Shown here in pieces: positions 52,204-64,000 of a DNA stretch of 64,000 bases. This DNA comes from Phoronis australis (Eukaryota > Phoronida > Phoronidae). Under the pieces are notes generated by a model. The model made no database searches and had not been told where the DNA came from. It saw nothing but the letters and a program-made list of their open reading frames with translations. The translations under genes were made by a program, and so were the position numbers. The stretch spans positions 598,863 to 662,862 of the forward strand of contig NMRA01000035.1 in NCBI GenBank assembly GCA_002633005.1. The letters are read 5' to 3'. Within the stretch, counting starts at the first letter, position 1; every line of letters starts with the position of its first letter.

Positions 52204-54453
52204 TTATCCTAACAGCCACCATGAAATTTGGCCCGTTTGAGAAACAAGTTTTGAAATTCTAGATCAGAGGCTATAAAACGTCTCGCTTCATTTAAAATGA
52301 AGATAGAGCTAATCCAAAAACAAATACTGCTATGTGAACTTGACCTCAACAACACCAAATTAAATTGTGAACATAGTGACTTTGAGAAACGCTGAAACGT
52401 GCAATTTTAGGAATCACGGTCATATGGGTTGGACAAGATCGCTGAAAACTTATCTACTCCAGAAAATTAATCCTCACAGTAAATCACTACAAAAATCGTA
52501 TATTTGACAATAGGTTCACAGAGAAAACTGCAAAACCTTCACAAGAGAAATGACTTTTGGCATGGACACCAAATGCTAATGTCCTCATGAATGCGTTTAC
52601 AAGTTATTTCGAGTGCCTAAAAAGATCAATTACCAAAAAAACCTGACATCGAATCTCTCGTAATTTTGGAAGAAGAACGTGTCAATTTTCCGGTCGTCTT
52701 TTTGACTCAGGAAATAGATGTAACTATCCCATTCCACTGTTACAGGCTCAGTCACTCCAACTCGGGCAATAAACCAAAATGCGTAGGCGACCTTTAGTGG
52801 TAGGATTTTCGACGAGCATTATCACTAATGGAGATTGCCTAAAACGTATGCCGGGCACAGGGTAGCGAACACAAAAAATGCACAGTTCAAAGCTGTCGAT
52901 ATTTTTTTCTTCAATTTTCAAACATTTTGGTCATATACAATATTATCTAATAAGGCAATAATAATAATGATAATAATAAGATGCTTTACGTCACTAACAA
53001 ATAACATATTTTTAACTCTATCGTTATCCAAGCGTATGAAGGAGCGTGGTTCATGCTTACATATCAGGAATCTGCCAATGTGGCATTGCAATCTACAACG
53101 AGAAATTGCTTGGCAACAATTTTATATAACTTGAAGTCGAAAGATTACACGGATGGAGTACCCAAACTTCAAATCAGAAGAGAGGTGTATGCGTTCTAGT
53201 CGTTTTGTCAAATTGATACCCGCCGTCAGTGGACCTGAAAACATTAGACATAATACAGCAACAGAAACAATCCTAGTATGTCAACACTGAACACTGACAA
53301 AATACCAACTGAACAAACTTTTCCCAAAAACGAGAATTGAAAGTATACTTACATTATTTGTTGTCAGTGACAGTAAGAGTACGACCAAACACGAAAAACA
53401 CGAGATATCCGATCTGCGGCTGAAAACCATCACTAGGAAAGATACTTAACAATGTCTCTTGTGAGTGCTAAAACTTGAACGAAGATTTTCGATTTACAGT
53501 TATAGGTATATGTATCAACTACCGAGTCGTAAAGGTTTGCGAGCTCAACCGTAGGCCGAAACTGATTCGTAAAGACTGCCGTACCGTGACTCGTTTCCGT
53601 GATTTTCACAGATTATTCGTCACTCGAATCAGCGCCCCCTGCCCTGCCGCCGTGGACCTCGGAAGTTCCAATCTCTTCAGCTAACTGCTAGTAGCGCCCT
53701 CTAACAAATTACGGTAGTGCAAAATGCTATAATAACTGATTAATAAATAATGTGAAATAGCCCAGACAACAAAATAGGTGCCGACGTCATGGATCATGAC
53801 CAGGGAGACGGGATTTGACAATGAATAGACAAAGGGCCCATACGCGGACTCAGGAGCCCTGGAGCATGACCAAGAGCAGCATTCAGCATTTCGTTCGTAT
53901 TCCGCGCTTGTATGGCTTACAAAAACATTCATCCTTCCCCAAATGCCCCCNCTGGATACTACCCTCTGCACATAAGCCTCAGAAACTACAAACAACACAA
54001 TTTATCAATAGAAAAAACATGACATACCGGGTTTAGTCTGTGATGACAAATTCAAAACCTCGGTGAACTGACATTGAACAGATGATTTCTGAATAATTAT
54101 TTTTTCCACGTGTCAGTTGTATCACACTAGTAAGAAGGTACACACGGCCTGAAAGCTATTCAGAAGATTTGGTTCAGTTCGTATCACGTTAATTAGGTCT
54201 ACTTGTTTTTAAAACTTCTGTCTGTTGTTTTTTCCGCTCAATTTACATACAAGGTAAAGGGGTAGATTAAAATGTGTTCGTTTCCCCGCGTGTGACTGAC
54301 CGTAAAGTATCTGTGCAGCGCAATACATCTTTTTGTCTCCTAAAATCGCTTTCAGGTATTCATGTAATATCAGTAATCTAAACTCTGTTCCAAACTCTAA
54401 CTTATCTACCATGGCACGACGTTTCGATTGATCATTTTTCTGGCCATTTTCAG

Positions 54454-55576
54454 GTGTTACAGCGTTCTCAGAAGAACGATTGCGAGTACATTCGTTGTGG
54501 TCAATGGTTAGCACTGGGAATTGTATTTTCTTGGTGCACGGTGGAATTTGATGTTCGTACAAGTAGACCAAGAGATTTTTTTGTGGATAAACATATTAAT
54601 CGGTTTGTCTCAAAAGTTGAACAACATTATCATGTACAAACATTTACTGGTAATGTTAAAATTGGTTCTACAAAAACTGTTTGTCCAAAAGTTATGTACA
54701 AAATGAACAAGTCCTAAAGAACATAATCTATAATAATGTAAGAGTTGTTAGTCCTAACGACAAACTAGATGTAATTATTTATTACAAGATTATGAAGATC
54801 TCTAATTTAGTGATGAGAAACAATATTAGTCGTGAGAAGGTCCGCACCGTTGCTAGATGTAATGTTGTTTATGAGTTTACTTGTCCTGCGGTCGAATGTT
54901 TTCTTCCTCATCGGAAACAAAATTACATTGAGCACACAGTGTGTTCCTTGTCACGGCGACTTTCAATGAATTTACAAAACGGTTCCATAAAAGACCATTT
55001 TCAAAACGTTCTTGGTCGCAAGATAACTCATCGAGAGATTGTCGACAATACAGTCATTAGATACCCTGAAAATGATGTACACAGGTTACGAACATTAGAG
55101 TCGCTTCTAATAATTTTTGAAAAACCCAGTTTGAACGAGAAGCTAACTGGAACTCGAAGGACTATCGTTATTTAGGTGATCTGTAGATTATGTTGCACAG
55201 CAACGTATGTATATTTATATATGTTTTTATCGTCATAGTTGCGCATGCCAACTTCACGTGTTATATTCCATTTGTCATTTCTGATGTGCGTTTCACTGTG
55301 AACTAGTTGTAAATAGTAGCATGAAGATGAAATACGTGTCTCGAAATATTGATTTTTAAATTATGTTACCTACTGATGTCGTTTGGATTTTTGTTGCACA
55401 GTTGTGATGTAAAGACAAGGTCTCTATTTAGAGAGTTGGAAAGAACTGAGATTAAACTAGTAAAAACAGATCAAAGTCGTGTTTTCAATGACATATGTAT
55501 ACGAGAAAGATTACTGCCAAATTATAGTGATCACAAACTCAAAAGGAACATTTTTGAACAGATCCAAAATTGTTAG
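54454..55576 (+). mobile_element. Decayed Penelope-like retroelement with GIY-YIG domain
   Basis: The frame 54681-55175 (164 codons) contains NVVYEFTCP, then YIEHT with LSRRLSMNLQNGSIKDHF, the layout of the C-terminal GIY-YIG endonuclease of Penelope-like elements. The central Gly of YIG is Glu, so nuclease activity is doubtful. The upstream frame 54454-54717 (HINRFVSKVE...) reads like the preceding part after a frameshift. After a 3' region, the frame ending at 55576 (ELERTEIKLVKTDQSRV, LLPNYSDHKLK) resembles an N-terminal start of the same kind, suggesting a head-to-tail partial copy, which this class of element often shows. No reverse transcriptase core is present. Confidence 0.65.
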
Positions 55577-57399
55577 AAGCATGAGCTACGCGTTGTATCC
55601 GAAACTAGAGATTGTTTCATCTCATCATGGTGTTTCATATCCGTGAATTCTAGTCAGCAAAGTTGTTAAATCGGCTTGTTTTCACCGTTTTATTGGTTTT
55701 GAATTGTTTCGAACTGAAACCAGTCAAGGTTTTGGGAGTTTTCACAAAATTTTGAATTGTTCAACAAACACGTCGACAAAATAGACTTTGGAAAGACTGT
55801 AGGCGGTCTTATGACCATTTGTTCCCACCAGTTTGATTTTATGCCCGGTAGGTGTCCGTCACATCTTGCAAATTCTATGTTCGGGCATTTTCTCTCCCGC
55901 TACCCCAAGTCAGTGGTAGTGGGGATAGTTCTTTGAAGGGGGCCAGGTGAGAAAATGTGCCCCCCCCCCGTGCGCCCCAAATTCTGATAACCAACACTTA
56001 CAGTGGTTTCACAAACTACGCTAACATAAATGCGGGTAATTGTGATTTTGTGTAGGTGACTTCGCTACGAATGCCGCGGTAGAAATGTGCATCCACATGA
56101 GTTTTACCTATGTTATAACGTGCATGCAGTTCGACTATTGTGCATGGCCAACAGGTACGTTGATGGCTAATAAACCACAAGCAAAGAAAAGGAATCGACA
56201 CATTTTTATTTAACGGTGATTATTCATAGAATTCATCGTTTAAAACTTGTGGAATAAGAGTGGAATACGTTGTGGGTATCGAAGACAGTTTTAACTAGTG
56301 CATGGTTATCAGAAAAGTTGATCTAGCTCAATAGTGTAACCCACCAGAGCGAACCTGACAGACGGCCATTTCCAAGCATGAGGATGTCCATAGGGCACTG
56401 TGGCACCAAAGAAACTTGGTTACTTCAGGGCCGTAGTAGGCAGGGGCACGTGCCCTCCCAAAAAAAAAAAAACTTTTCAGGCGTCAGCAAACGTCAGGGT
56501 TAAACCGTGGCAACCGACATAGGCGTTGGTCCGAGGACAATCAAGAAGAAAGTCTGCGAAATACGGATAAGAGAGAAAAATCAAGAGAACATTTAACAAC
56601 TCTGTATCAGTGCACGGTTTACATTTTGATGACCCTGACCACGACATTGTTGTTTGGGTATCCGCTTTTTAGCACAGGTCGTCTAAACGCACTTGATAAC
56701 GTACACGTAATCATTCATACACATATTTTAAAAAGTCGAGAAAATTTGCAAAGCGAAGCATTTGAGGAGCGTATTGAAAATATAAATATTTTCATATTTA
56801 GGGTCCACGCCCTTGAAGGAAGTCATTGATGACATTCAAGCTGTTATCCTTTTTGTGTTTTATTGACGAATTCTTAAGGGACCGCTCACGGAGAGAGGGC
56901 CCAATATTGGAATCGATTACCTCTATTTTCCTGTTTTTGTGAAATCGTGCAACCAGCTTTCATGTTAAAGAAGGTCACTTCCTGCACCGTCTTGTGACCA
57001 CACGACGGTGGAATGAACTGCCAAGCTGATGTTTTGCCATTTCACTGAGACGGAACCCTCGCTTGGTAGAGCAGTTCGGGGAAAGTGTCCCTTTGTCCCT
57101 CTATAGATGTAAATCCGACACTGTACTCACGAGGGAAGTTGAGATTCTAAATTAATCAAAAAACACAAAACATTTGTGCACAGCACAGCAGTATCAAGAC
57201 ATTCGTTCCTAACTGCCAAAAATGTGAAAAAATACAATTCGATTGACCGCCATCCAAAGGGTGGAATTTTGAAGAACGTGAAGACTACTATTTGTGAATT
57301 ACAGAAAAGGACTATTTCCGATCGTTAGTTATGAGATAATGTTACTGTTTCCCATAGTAGCATAAGAGTAGTATATTTTTTGAAGATGGTTACTATAAT

Positions 57400-57690
57400 G
57401 GCGGATCTAGGATACCATAAGGGGGGGCCTAACATGTTGCCTCGTTGAATTGGGCAAAGCGCGATCGCATGTGCACAGGCGGCCCGAAAGTTGCGGGGGC
57501 CGGCGATGTGGATCCCCTTTCAGAAAATCTACCGGTGGACTAAAAAGAAAACGGGGACGCCGTTGCCATCTGGTGTCCCCTCGTCCGTACCGGTCCTAGT
57601 TACTGAACTCAATATTTCCTCGCGCTTCACGCTCTTGTTGTTTCATTTGCTTGCGGCAGCCAAGGGGGGAGGGGGCTGCCTATGTACTAT
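57400..57690. mobile_element. Right-truncated copy of the 39305 MITE
   Basis: Starts AATGGCGGATCTAGGATACC and follows the interior of 39305-39600 through 'gggcaaagcgcgat', 'ggactaaaaa', 'cctcgcgcttcacgct' and 'gcggcagccaagg'. The CCTAAATCCGCC terminus is missing. Confidence 0.65.
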
Positions 57691-57978
57691 GAGTCGTTTG
57701 TAAGGAATTACCACCTGCGGAATGCACTGCAGTCGATACTACTATTTGTGATGACCGTGTACATGTCGAACGGGGGTACTCAAAGAACTCTCGCAACCAT
57801 AAACAAAGATTTCAGCGTATTTTTTGTCCGTGGAGTTCAAGTTTACCTCGTGAACCGTTATAGGTAGGTCTCAATGCACCTTAATAAGACTGCCCCATCT
57901 CCCATCTTTACCCAGTTTCTAGTAAAAAATTTGCGAGCATGCCTGTAGAAATTGCTTATAACAGTCCGTTTTGATAAA

Positions 57979-58690
57979 AAATTCATTGATTTCTGATTTA
58001 CTTGTTTATACATGTATATCTTAGAAAATCGATAAATTCATAGATGATTTTTAAAAATTAGAAGCTAATCTTGGAAGAGTTGATGATGTTTCAGCGATTT
58101 AGTTCAGTACAGCCTGAAGCCGGAAAACTATAATCCAATCCCCAAATAGTAAAGTACACCTAGGAACCAATACACTTAGACAATTTTTGCCTATCTAAAA
58201 TAACTCTCAAAGATATTGATGAAATTTGGACAATTCCCCAAAAATATACTCACAATTCAAATGCCAATAAATGCATTACTTTTTGACTTTGGTACAAGAT
58301 TTGTTGTTTATACTCACATCATAAAGGAATTGAGTCATTAATTCATGATAAACGCATTGCTCTTGGAATCCATTGATGATTTCTGATTTACATGTTTATG
58401 TATCTACGAAAATCAACTGATTGTAGATGATTTTTTGACAATTAGAAGCGAACCTTTTAAGAAATGATGATGCTTCAATGAACCTAGTTGCAGACTGACA
58501 TTAGGAAAATTCAATCTATCATCAGATTACAAATAGCAAAGTACACTAAACTATTTTTGTCTGCCTGAAATAAGTCTCAGTCGAGTGTATTGATGAATGT
58601 CGAACAGCAACTACAAAGTGTCCCAAAATTTTATCACAATCAAATGACAATAAATTGTTTGTTGAATTAGGAATTAGATTAGTGGTTTAA
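57979..58690. repeat. Two diverged direct repeats of about 340 bp
   Basis: Unit 1 (57979-58335) and unit 2 (58363-58690) share 'cattgat', 'ttctgatttac', 'tgtttat', 'tagatgattttt', 'aattagaagc', 'gatgatg', 'gcaaagtacac', 'ctatttttg' and 'caataaa' in order. Neither has coding content. Confidence 0.65.
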
Positions 58691-59068
58691 ATTCACAAAA
58701 AGTAGAACGAAAGAAGTTTTAAAAGTCCTTAAATAAACAAAACTAAACTCGTTGCTTGGAAAGGTTGTCTTTGCACTTGATGTTCTTGGTTTTCAGTAGT
58801 ATTTCACAATAATTAGAATATTTGTTCTTCAAAAGTGAATTGTTTGCTTGCACCGATTTCCGTGCATAATTTCCCAACAATGTCTGCCTTCTTATTGGCC
58901 TGTAGCTTTTCGTGCTCCAAAAAGCTCTGAGATCCCGTTCTATTCAGAAGCTCATTGACCACGCCTTCTGCTGCCGTCAGTGGCATCTATTGGCTGAACT
59001 CCGAAATCATGATGCGAGACCGGAAATTATGAAATGTGCAATTGTATTGACCCCCCTCTCGCAAGGAG

Positions 59069-59128
59069 TATAAGTAGGAATTGGTCACGTCATTCTTTCC
59101 TTTTATTCGCGTGGCATCGCCCTGTTCG
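59069..59128 (+). promoter_or_regulatory. Candidate TATA promoter with pyrimidine initiator and short exon 1
   Basis: TATAAG at 59069-59074 is followed about 25-30 bases on by 'cattctttccttttattc', a TCT/5'-TOP-like pyrimidine start, and at 59129 by a strong donor, ttcg|gtgagt. That would give a non-coding exon 1 of about 30 nt. This arrangement is typical of genes for translation factors, ribosomal proteins and snoRNA hosts. The next exon was not found within the window. Confidence 0.45.
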
Positions 59129-59849
59129 GTGAGTGAAATTATATCTGTTGGATGTTCATGCAACTTTTGTTCATCGCTAGTATTTTGTGATGTTATACGC
59201 TTCTCTTAAGAATAAAATTTATCATGGGTTTCATATGTTTATGATTATTTCGCTATATTTATTGAAAATCCTTCTAATTACCCGACTTGTTCTGGTTGAT
59301 TCACGATTGCATTGAAAAGTTCATTCTAAAGAAGAAAGTGGAAGGATTTTTCTCATTATTCTTTGTGGTCGACAGCAACTTGTGACATTGTCAGTTCGGT
59401 AGCTTGAGAGAGCCAAAAAAACTGTTTTCGGTCTCTTTTGACCGTGTCGCCGTAGACGTACGGGCGCTTGAGTTTATCCGTTTTCCGATCATCATTGACG
59501 TCACTCACTACATAGAATAGTCATAAGTCATCGGTAAATACGAGCGCCTATGGTTTGATGATAGTCTTCCTTCCGACTCCGTACAGCTAGCTTACTTGTA
59601 GGCTATCACCATAGGCATAGTCTGCTGGTGCAGCTTGTAGATACGATGGACCTATAGGCGCTTCTCACTCCGGAACCTTTTCGGCGAATTATGCCTCGCA
59701 CTCACTGACTTAAACATCTAAGTCTCTTTGTTATAATTACCGTTTTTGCATAGAGGGGCACCCTAGGAGGTCGTCGGATGTTCATAATTTTCTCCAACTC
59801 AAACAAATACTCCTGTAACAAAATTTTTCTGTAGGCATTCCCTCGTTCA

Positions 59850-60469
59850 GGTCACAAGCGTCCTCGGCTTCTGATTGTCCCCAATGCATATATAATTCTA
59901 TAAGGTATGACACTCATGACAAATTTCACCGGTGGCGGTGCTTCACTTCGGCCGTCCATATCAAACATGAAACTCAATAAATTTACCCAAAACAGGGTTT
60001 CAACAAACCATTAATAGTTGTCCTTTCTTCTTATACCATGCACGGTGTCCTGCTCCAACGAGATCGCATCAAATTCACAGTCCAAGCACAAAAATGTTCT
60101 CAAAGAGCCCACGCGTCAGTCCTCCTTTGAGGGTTCGAGGTCAAGGACGGTACGACAGTTGCCGATTGGTCACGACATCGATAACTACACACCATTTCTT
60201 AACCTTACGTGATGAACCGGCAATTGCTGTCCATCCGTTACTCATCATATAATTCCGTGCCGTCCTTCACCTCGAACCGTCAAAGGAGGACTGATGCGTC
60301 AGCTTTTTGGGAACATGTTGGTGCTTTGACCGCAAATTAATTGCGATCTTGCTAAAGCAAGGACGGCTGACGCGAAGCAACCGTGGAATTTCTTGTCCAG
60401 CGTGTCGTAACTTGTAGTATTATGTATATAGTGTATTGGGGACGATCAGAAGCTGTGAGGACGCCTGTG
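59850..60469. repeat. 620-bp imperfect palindrome (fold-back element)
   Basis: The left arm runs from 'aagcgtcctcggcttctgat' (59856) through 'gtccccaat' and on to 'ggttcgaggtcaaggacgg' (to about 60155). The right arm is its inverse from about 60255 to 60469. The inner 95 bp are the best matched. The left arm has an insertion of about 90 bp near 59960-60034 and the right arm one of about 23 bp near 60233. A fold-back transposon or MITE is the likely origin; I did not find a clear target duplication. Confidence 0.75.
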
Positions 60470-60889
60470 GTTCAGTTCTTAAAATCGGTAACTCTCCAGT
60501 TCAAACGCTGTGCCCGGCAGGTGGCGTGACATACGTATCCCGTAATGTGTGCTGTGTGAAAATGGAGAGTTATACATTTTGGGAACTGAACAAGGGACTG
60601 CTTGAAGAAAAGGTTTAATAACTGGAGTATTTGTTCGAGTTGGCGGCCTCCTAAGATGTACCTCTCTGCTAGGGTGAGCAAAGCAAAGTACAAATTTCAT
60701 CAGAAACACTTGCAAAGGCTCTTGAATGGTAGCTCCAGACATGCCATTTATACAACTTTTTGAATTTTTTTAATCAGACAGTTCTCAAGTTTTTATGCGC
60801 CCAGATATTAGATGTGGACGCATTATGCCGTCATCTCTGTCTGGCCAGGTGGCGTCTGTCCGGCGTCCGCTGCTCTGTCTCAAACTGAT

Positions 60890-62420
60890 TGACGTATGTT
60901 CATGAAATTTTACACACGTGTTTCTTTCGTGAATGGGGCAGCATCAGCAGGCTTTCTGACTGATCCGACTAGTGGTGTGCCCCCTAGTGGCAATTTTATT
61001 TTTTTACGTTTACCTCTATCTTCAAAGGTCCTAAACATATTTTCACAAAATTTTGTGTATAGGCATCTAGTAGTAAGATCGTGGAATCCTCTCTTTCGGA
61101 TGGATTTGCCGTAGTTTGCATCACCTAGTGGCCATTTTTACTGTTTTTGCAGACCTGTGTACCATACGCAAAAAAAAAGCGGATTTGTAACAAAATCCAG
61201 CTTCCAGTACACACAGCGAGGCAAAAATACCAAAATTCAGCAAATTCAATAGATTATTAATTCACTCGTTTCTTAATAAATTGCGCCAGTTTGTAGTAGA
61301 AACGGATGAGGAAGATTTTAAAGCTAGTAATTAAAAAATTGTGAAATCATTACTTCAGCCGAAAAGTTAGGCTGCAAACTCAGAAAATTTGTTACGTTTC
61401 AAACTCGAAATAGCATGATAATCTGCAAATCGCGAGGTGTCTTCTATTGGTATGTGTGTCACAGGCCTAACCTATAAGCAACGACTTCTGTGATTTGTGG
61501 ATTGCTTACTTCGTCTAAATACGTATTGTTGACAAAATGGCAAAGCATATTCTGAGCTGTGAAAAAAAATAGCTTCTGAAAGAAGGGAACCTCTGTTTTT
61601 GCCTCGTTATTCCTAAGAATGACAATGTCTTATTCAAGGGACTGTGGAATTTATACTGCAAGTCACAGTCGAGCCTTGAGGTCTTAACGCATGCAGTACG
61701 GTGGTACGTGTTTATGGACACTTGCACGGAATAACTATTCAAAACTTTTGTGAGTGATAAAGAAAATATGAGTCCCCCCGTGGGCAAAAAGTTTCTTAGA
61801 GAAACCAAAAGTCCATTAAAGAGGCAGGAATTCGGCAAAAGCTCTGAGCGCTGAGCAAACCTTTTTTTAGTGAAAGGTCCACTGCGAGAAATTCAAACCC
61901 CCACCCCTCTATATTTTAGGGTAAATTTGGTCTGTATGCGGAAATATGCAAATTACCTGAAAAATCTGCAAATCTGTTCTTCAGAGTACTCCAATACAGT
62001 TTTGGTGGCACACAGGTCTGTTTTTGAGTCTGTTTTTAGTGTCCAACCCTTTATCACCCGAACTCCTCTAAGCATGATTGTGAAAATTGGCATGGATGTT
62101 CTTACTATGAAGATGACAGTTGACAATGATTTTCCAATGACTTAGACTACTGTGGCGCCTCTTAGTGGCAGTTCTTTTTTTGTTGCTATCACGGCTGTAT
62201 CTACTAAACCATTTGCAATATCTTAACTTAACTAGTGTATTTATGTGATGTTGACAATGAACGACTGCTACTTTCGGACGGATCTGGCTACTGGTGTGCC
62301 CCATAGTGGTAATTTTAGGTTTTTACGTTTGCCTGTCTGTATCTTCAATGGTCCTCAAGATTTTCATAAAATTTTGAATATATGCATCTATTGGTGAGAT
62401 GATGCTATCATCCTGTTATT
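60890..62420. repeat. Diverged repeat units with a CCCC(C/A)TAGTGG core
   Basis: A unit with GTGTGCCCCCTAGTGGCAAT, then 'tttttacgttt', 'tcttcaaaggtcct' and 'ttttcacaaaatttt' begins near 60890. Related parts recur at 61040-61145, 62065-62175 and 62285-62420 (GTGTGCCCCATAGTGGTAAT, 'tttttacgttt', 'tcttcaatggtcct', 'ttttcataaaatttt'). Confidence 0.55.
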
Positions 62421-64000
62421 AAATTTAGTGAGTGAATTTATATAAGGTAAGGTAGCTGGATACCATAAAATTATGTTAGAAAAAGAATTCTGATTTTTTT
62501 AGCAATAATTTACACTCTATTATTACAAAAATTAGGTCATATGTATATGAGGAACTATGGCTGATGTTGGCTAATTAACCCTCATTTTTGGTTCTGATGG
62601 TAAAAGTGTTAAGCCAGCCAAAGTTTTAACTTGGTGCGGCACTTTTCAAACTCTACGCGCATTCTCCAAACTTGACACGGCAAAATTTAAACTCGTTGCC
62701 ATGTCTAGTCAAAACCGGTCGTGGAGAACACTTGTGTACATGTGTCTACGTTTCATTACACCACAAGGTACAGTAATTCATAAGTTAACAGTGAACACAT
62801 GTCCTCAACAAATTAAACTCTGGAAAATCTGTGCTCAGAAATAGAAGTGGCCGCATATTTGCTCGCAGTTATGTACCCGGACTTGGCCTTGTATAGGATC
62901 CCAAACAAAAAACCCCAACTCTGTTTGAATTTGGCGTTTTTACCCAGCGCTTAACTCGCTAATTTGGAGTCCGGCATTGCCAGTGGTTTTTAGCGTCTTC
63001 GGCAGTAAAGTCATAAACGGGCGCTTGGTTGAAATTGGTACTTACCAGGTCCAAAGTTTTCCACACTACGCTAGTACAAGTTTAATCTTGAAAAGAAAGA
63101 TTATTTTCTCACAGTTTTAAGAGCCAAATCCCGTTCTGGTTCACAGCTGAAGTAACGTGCTGTGCACGTGACTGGGTGAGCTACTTTTTTCATATACGGT
63201 AAGCATTGCCACGCACTGAGCAAACTCAATTGGGCCAATAATAGTGGGATTGCGTACAAAGTTGAAGTCTTTTGAGGTTTCTACTTTCATTAGATGTGTA
63301 ACCCAATCATAGACAAAACCATTCATTCTTGTGCGTCTTTCTACATTCTCACGCGTCAATATACGTCTTTTGGCCTGGGCGGATTTTTTCATAATTCTTT
63401 CATTCATTTGTTGGTGCATTGCGGACAAATTTAGGAAGTTAGAGCTAAGTTTTATCAGGTTTGAGCATGTTTGTTATATGTATGGCGCTGTATGCAATAA
63501 TTCTCCACACTGGCCGTGCGGGGGTTTTGTGTGAGGTCACCCTGAAGTCTCTTTGCTGATCGTCGTTGTGACAGTAAAAATAGATGACAATAGTCTGTAA
63601 TGCCTAGCTATTACTGTATATTGATCGAACTAAAACAATGGATTGTAGGTTTCGATAAAATTTATTATTCATAAATGCTAAAATTCTTTGTTAAGCAGTT
63701 CTGTTTGCAGGGGTTGTTTTGAAACAATTAGTCTTTTTTTGTCTGGGCAGTGCCTTCAGAGCAGTCATTATTTTTAATGGCTGTCATTGGGACTTCTAGA
63801 TGAGTAAAGAATTTCTATTTTGCAAAACGTTTTTACTGCTTATTTAATACTAGTAGAAAAAATACTTATTACATAGCATTTTATTAATTTAATTAGGTGG
63901 CATTTGTTATCAAAGAGTACATGTTTCAAAGCTGTCTCCACCTGGTCAACCTTTTTCCAGTGTTTTGTTGTTGTTTTTTTTGTAGACTGTTTTCACTGTT

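Larger units (their letters stand above)
49731..54453. other. Intergenic, no gene recognised
   Basis: Upstream of the TSP1 exons on their strand, so missing 5' exons may be here. I found no convincing signal-peptide exon. It holds a tRNA-like relic near 50570-50632, a short GC-rich 22-bp-type repeat near 52145-52200 and an N at 53951. Confidence 0.45.
55577..59060. other. Intergenic repeats
   Basis: Contains a truncated MITE at 57400-57690, a hAT-like CAGGGCCGTAGTAGGCAGGG terminus near 56428, and two diverged repeat units at 57979-58690. No gene recognised. Confidence 0.5.
59129..64000. other. Possible intron of an unseen gene, repeats
   Basis: Contains the palindrome at 59850-60469 and repeat units at 60890-62420. 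Frames at 60436, 60896, 61515, 61870 and 63141 lie partly in repeats and show no recognised domain. Confidence 0.4.

Noticed and set aside
55300-55360. Hammerhead ribozyme in the Penelope-like element
   Set aside because: Such ribozymes are known from this class and 'gatgaaatacg...cgaaat' is suggestive, but the CUGANGA core and pairing stems could not be found.

Overview
The window is metazoan nuclear DNA, AT-rich and intron-containing. Genes are sparse and short-exoned, and most of the sequence is intergenic or intronic DNA full of small non-autonomous transposons. Nothing bacterial or viral is visible. The gene set is a single-exon class A GPCR, GPI-anchored LU-domain proteins, a synaptotagmin, a secreted trypsin and a TSP1-repeat protein. 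It suits a marine invertebrate such as a hemichordate, lancelet or cnidarian; the sequence alone does not settle which.

Layout: 1-6342 is repeat-rich DNA with three miniature elements. 6343-7446 (minus) is an intronless peptide-receptor-like GPCR. 10315-13814 and 19258-21189 (plus) are two paralogous ten-cysteine LU (Ly6/uPAR) genes, split at equivalent positions and assembled here from exons too short to stand out as open frames. 24978-25856 holds a candidate first exon and a frameshifted C2H2 finger. 30160-34253 (plus) is a synaptotagmin with a TATA box, two C2 domains and a C-terminal WHVL. Its first intron carries two elements inserted at the same CTCATAG target. 40356-45943 (minus) is a two-exon trypsin-like protease whose 4.65-kb intron contains a long CAG repeat. 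46110-49730 contains two near-identical copies of a TSP1-repeat exon joined at single N bases, which looks like an assembly or allelic duplication. 54454-55576 is a decayed Penelope-like retroelement. 59069-59128 looks like a TATA plus pyrimidine-initiator promoter with a tiny non-coding first exon, whose gene body was not found. 59850-60469 is a 620-bp imperfect palindrome, and 60.9-62.4 kb holds diverged repeat units.

The genes do not form a pathway. They are independent loci encoding secreted, membrane or vesicle-trafficking proteins. The mobile-element content is the most distinctive part: at least one miniature-element family with exact 5-bp target duplications (5061, 35959, 39305; a fourth copy at 29149 with a 4-of-5 match), a second family with GCGCGCACCCAG termini (17288), and elements with 7-8-bp duplications (15602, 31123, 32310). 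No previously undescribed multi-gene system could be supported.
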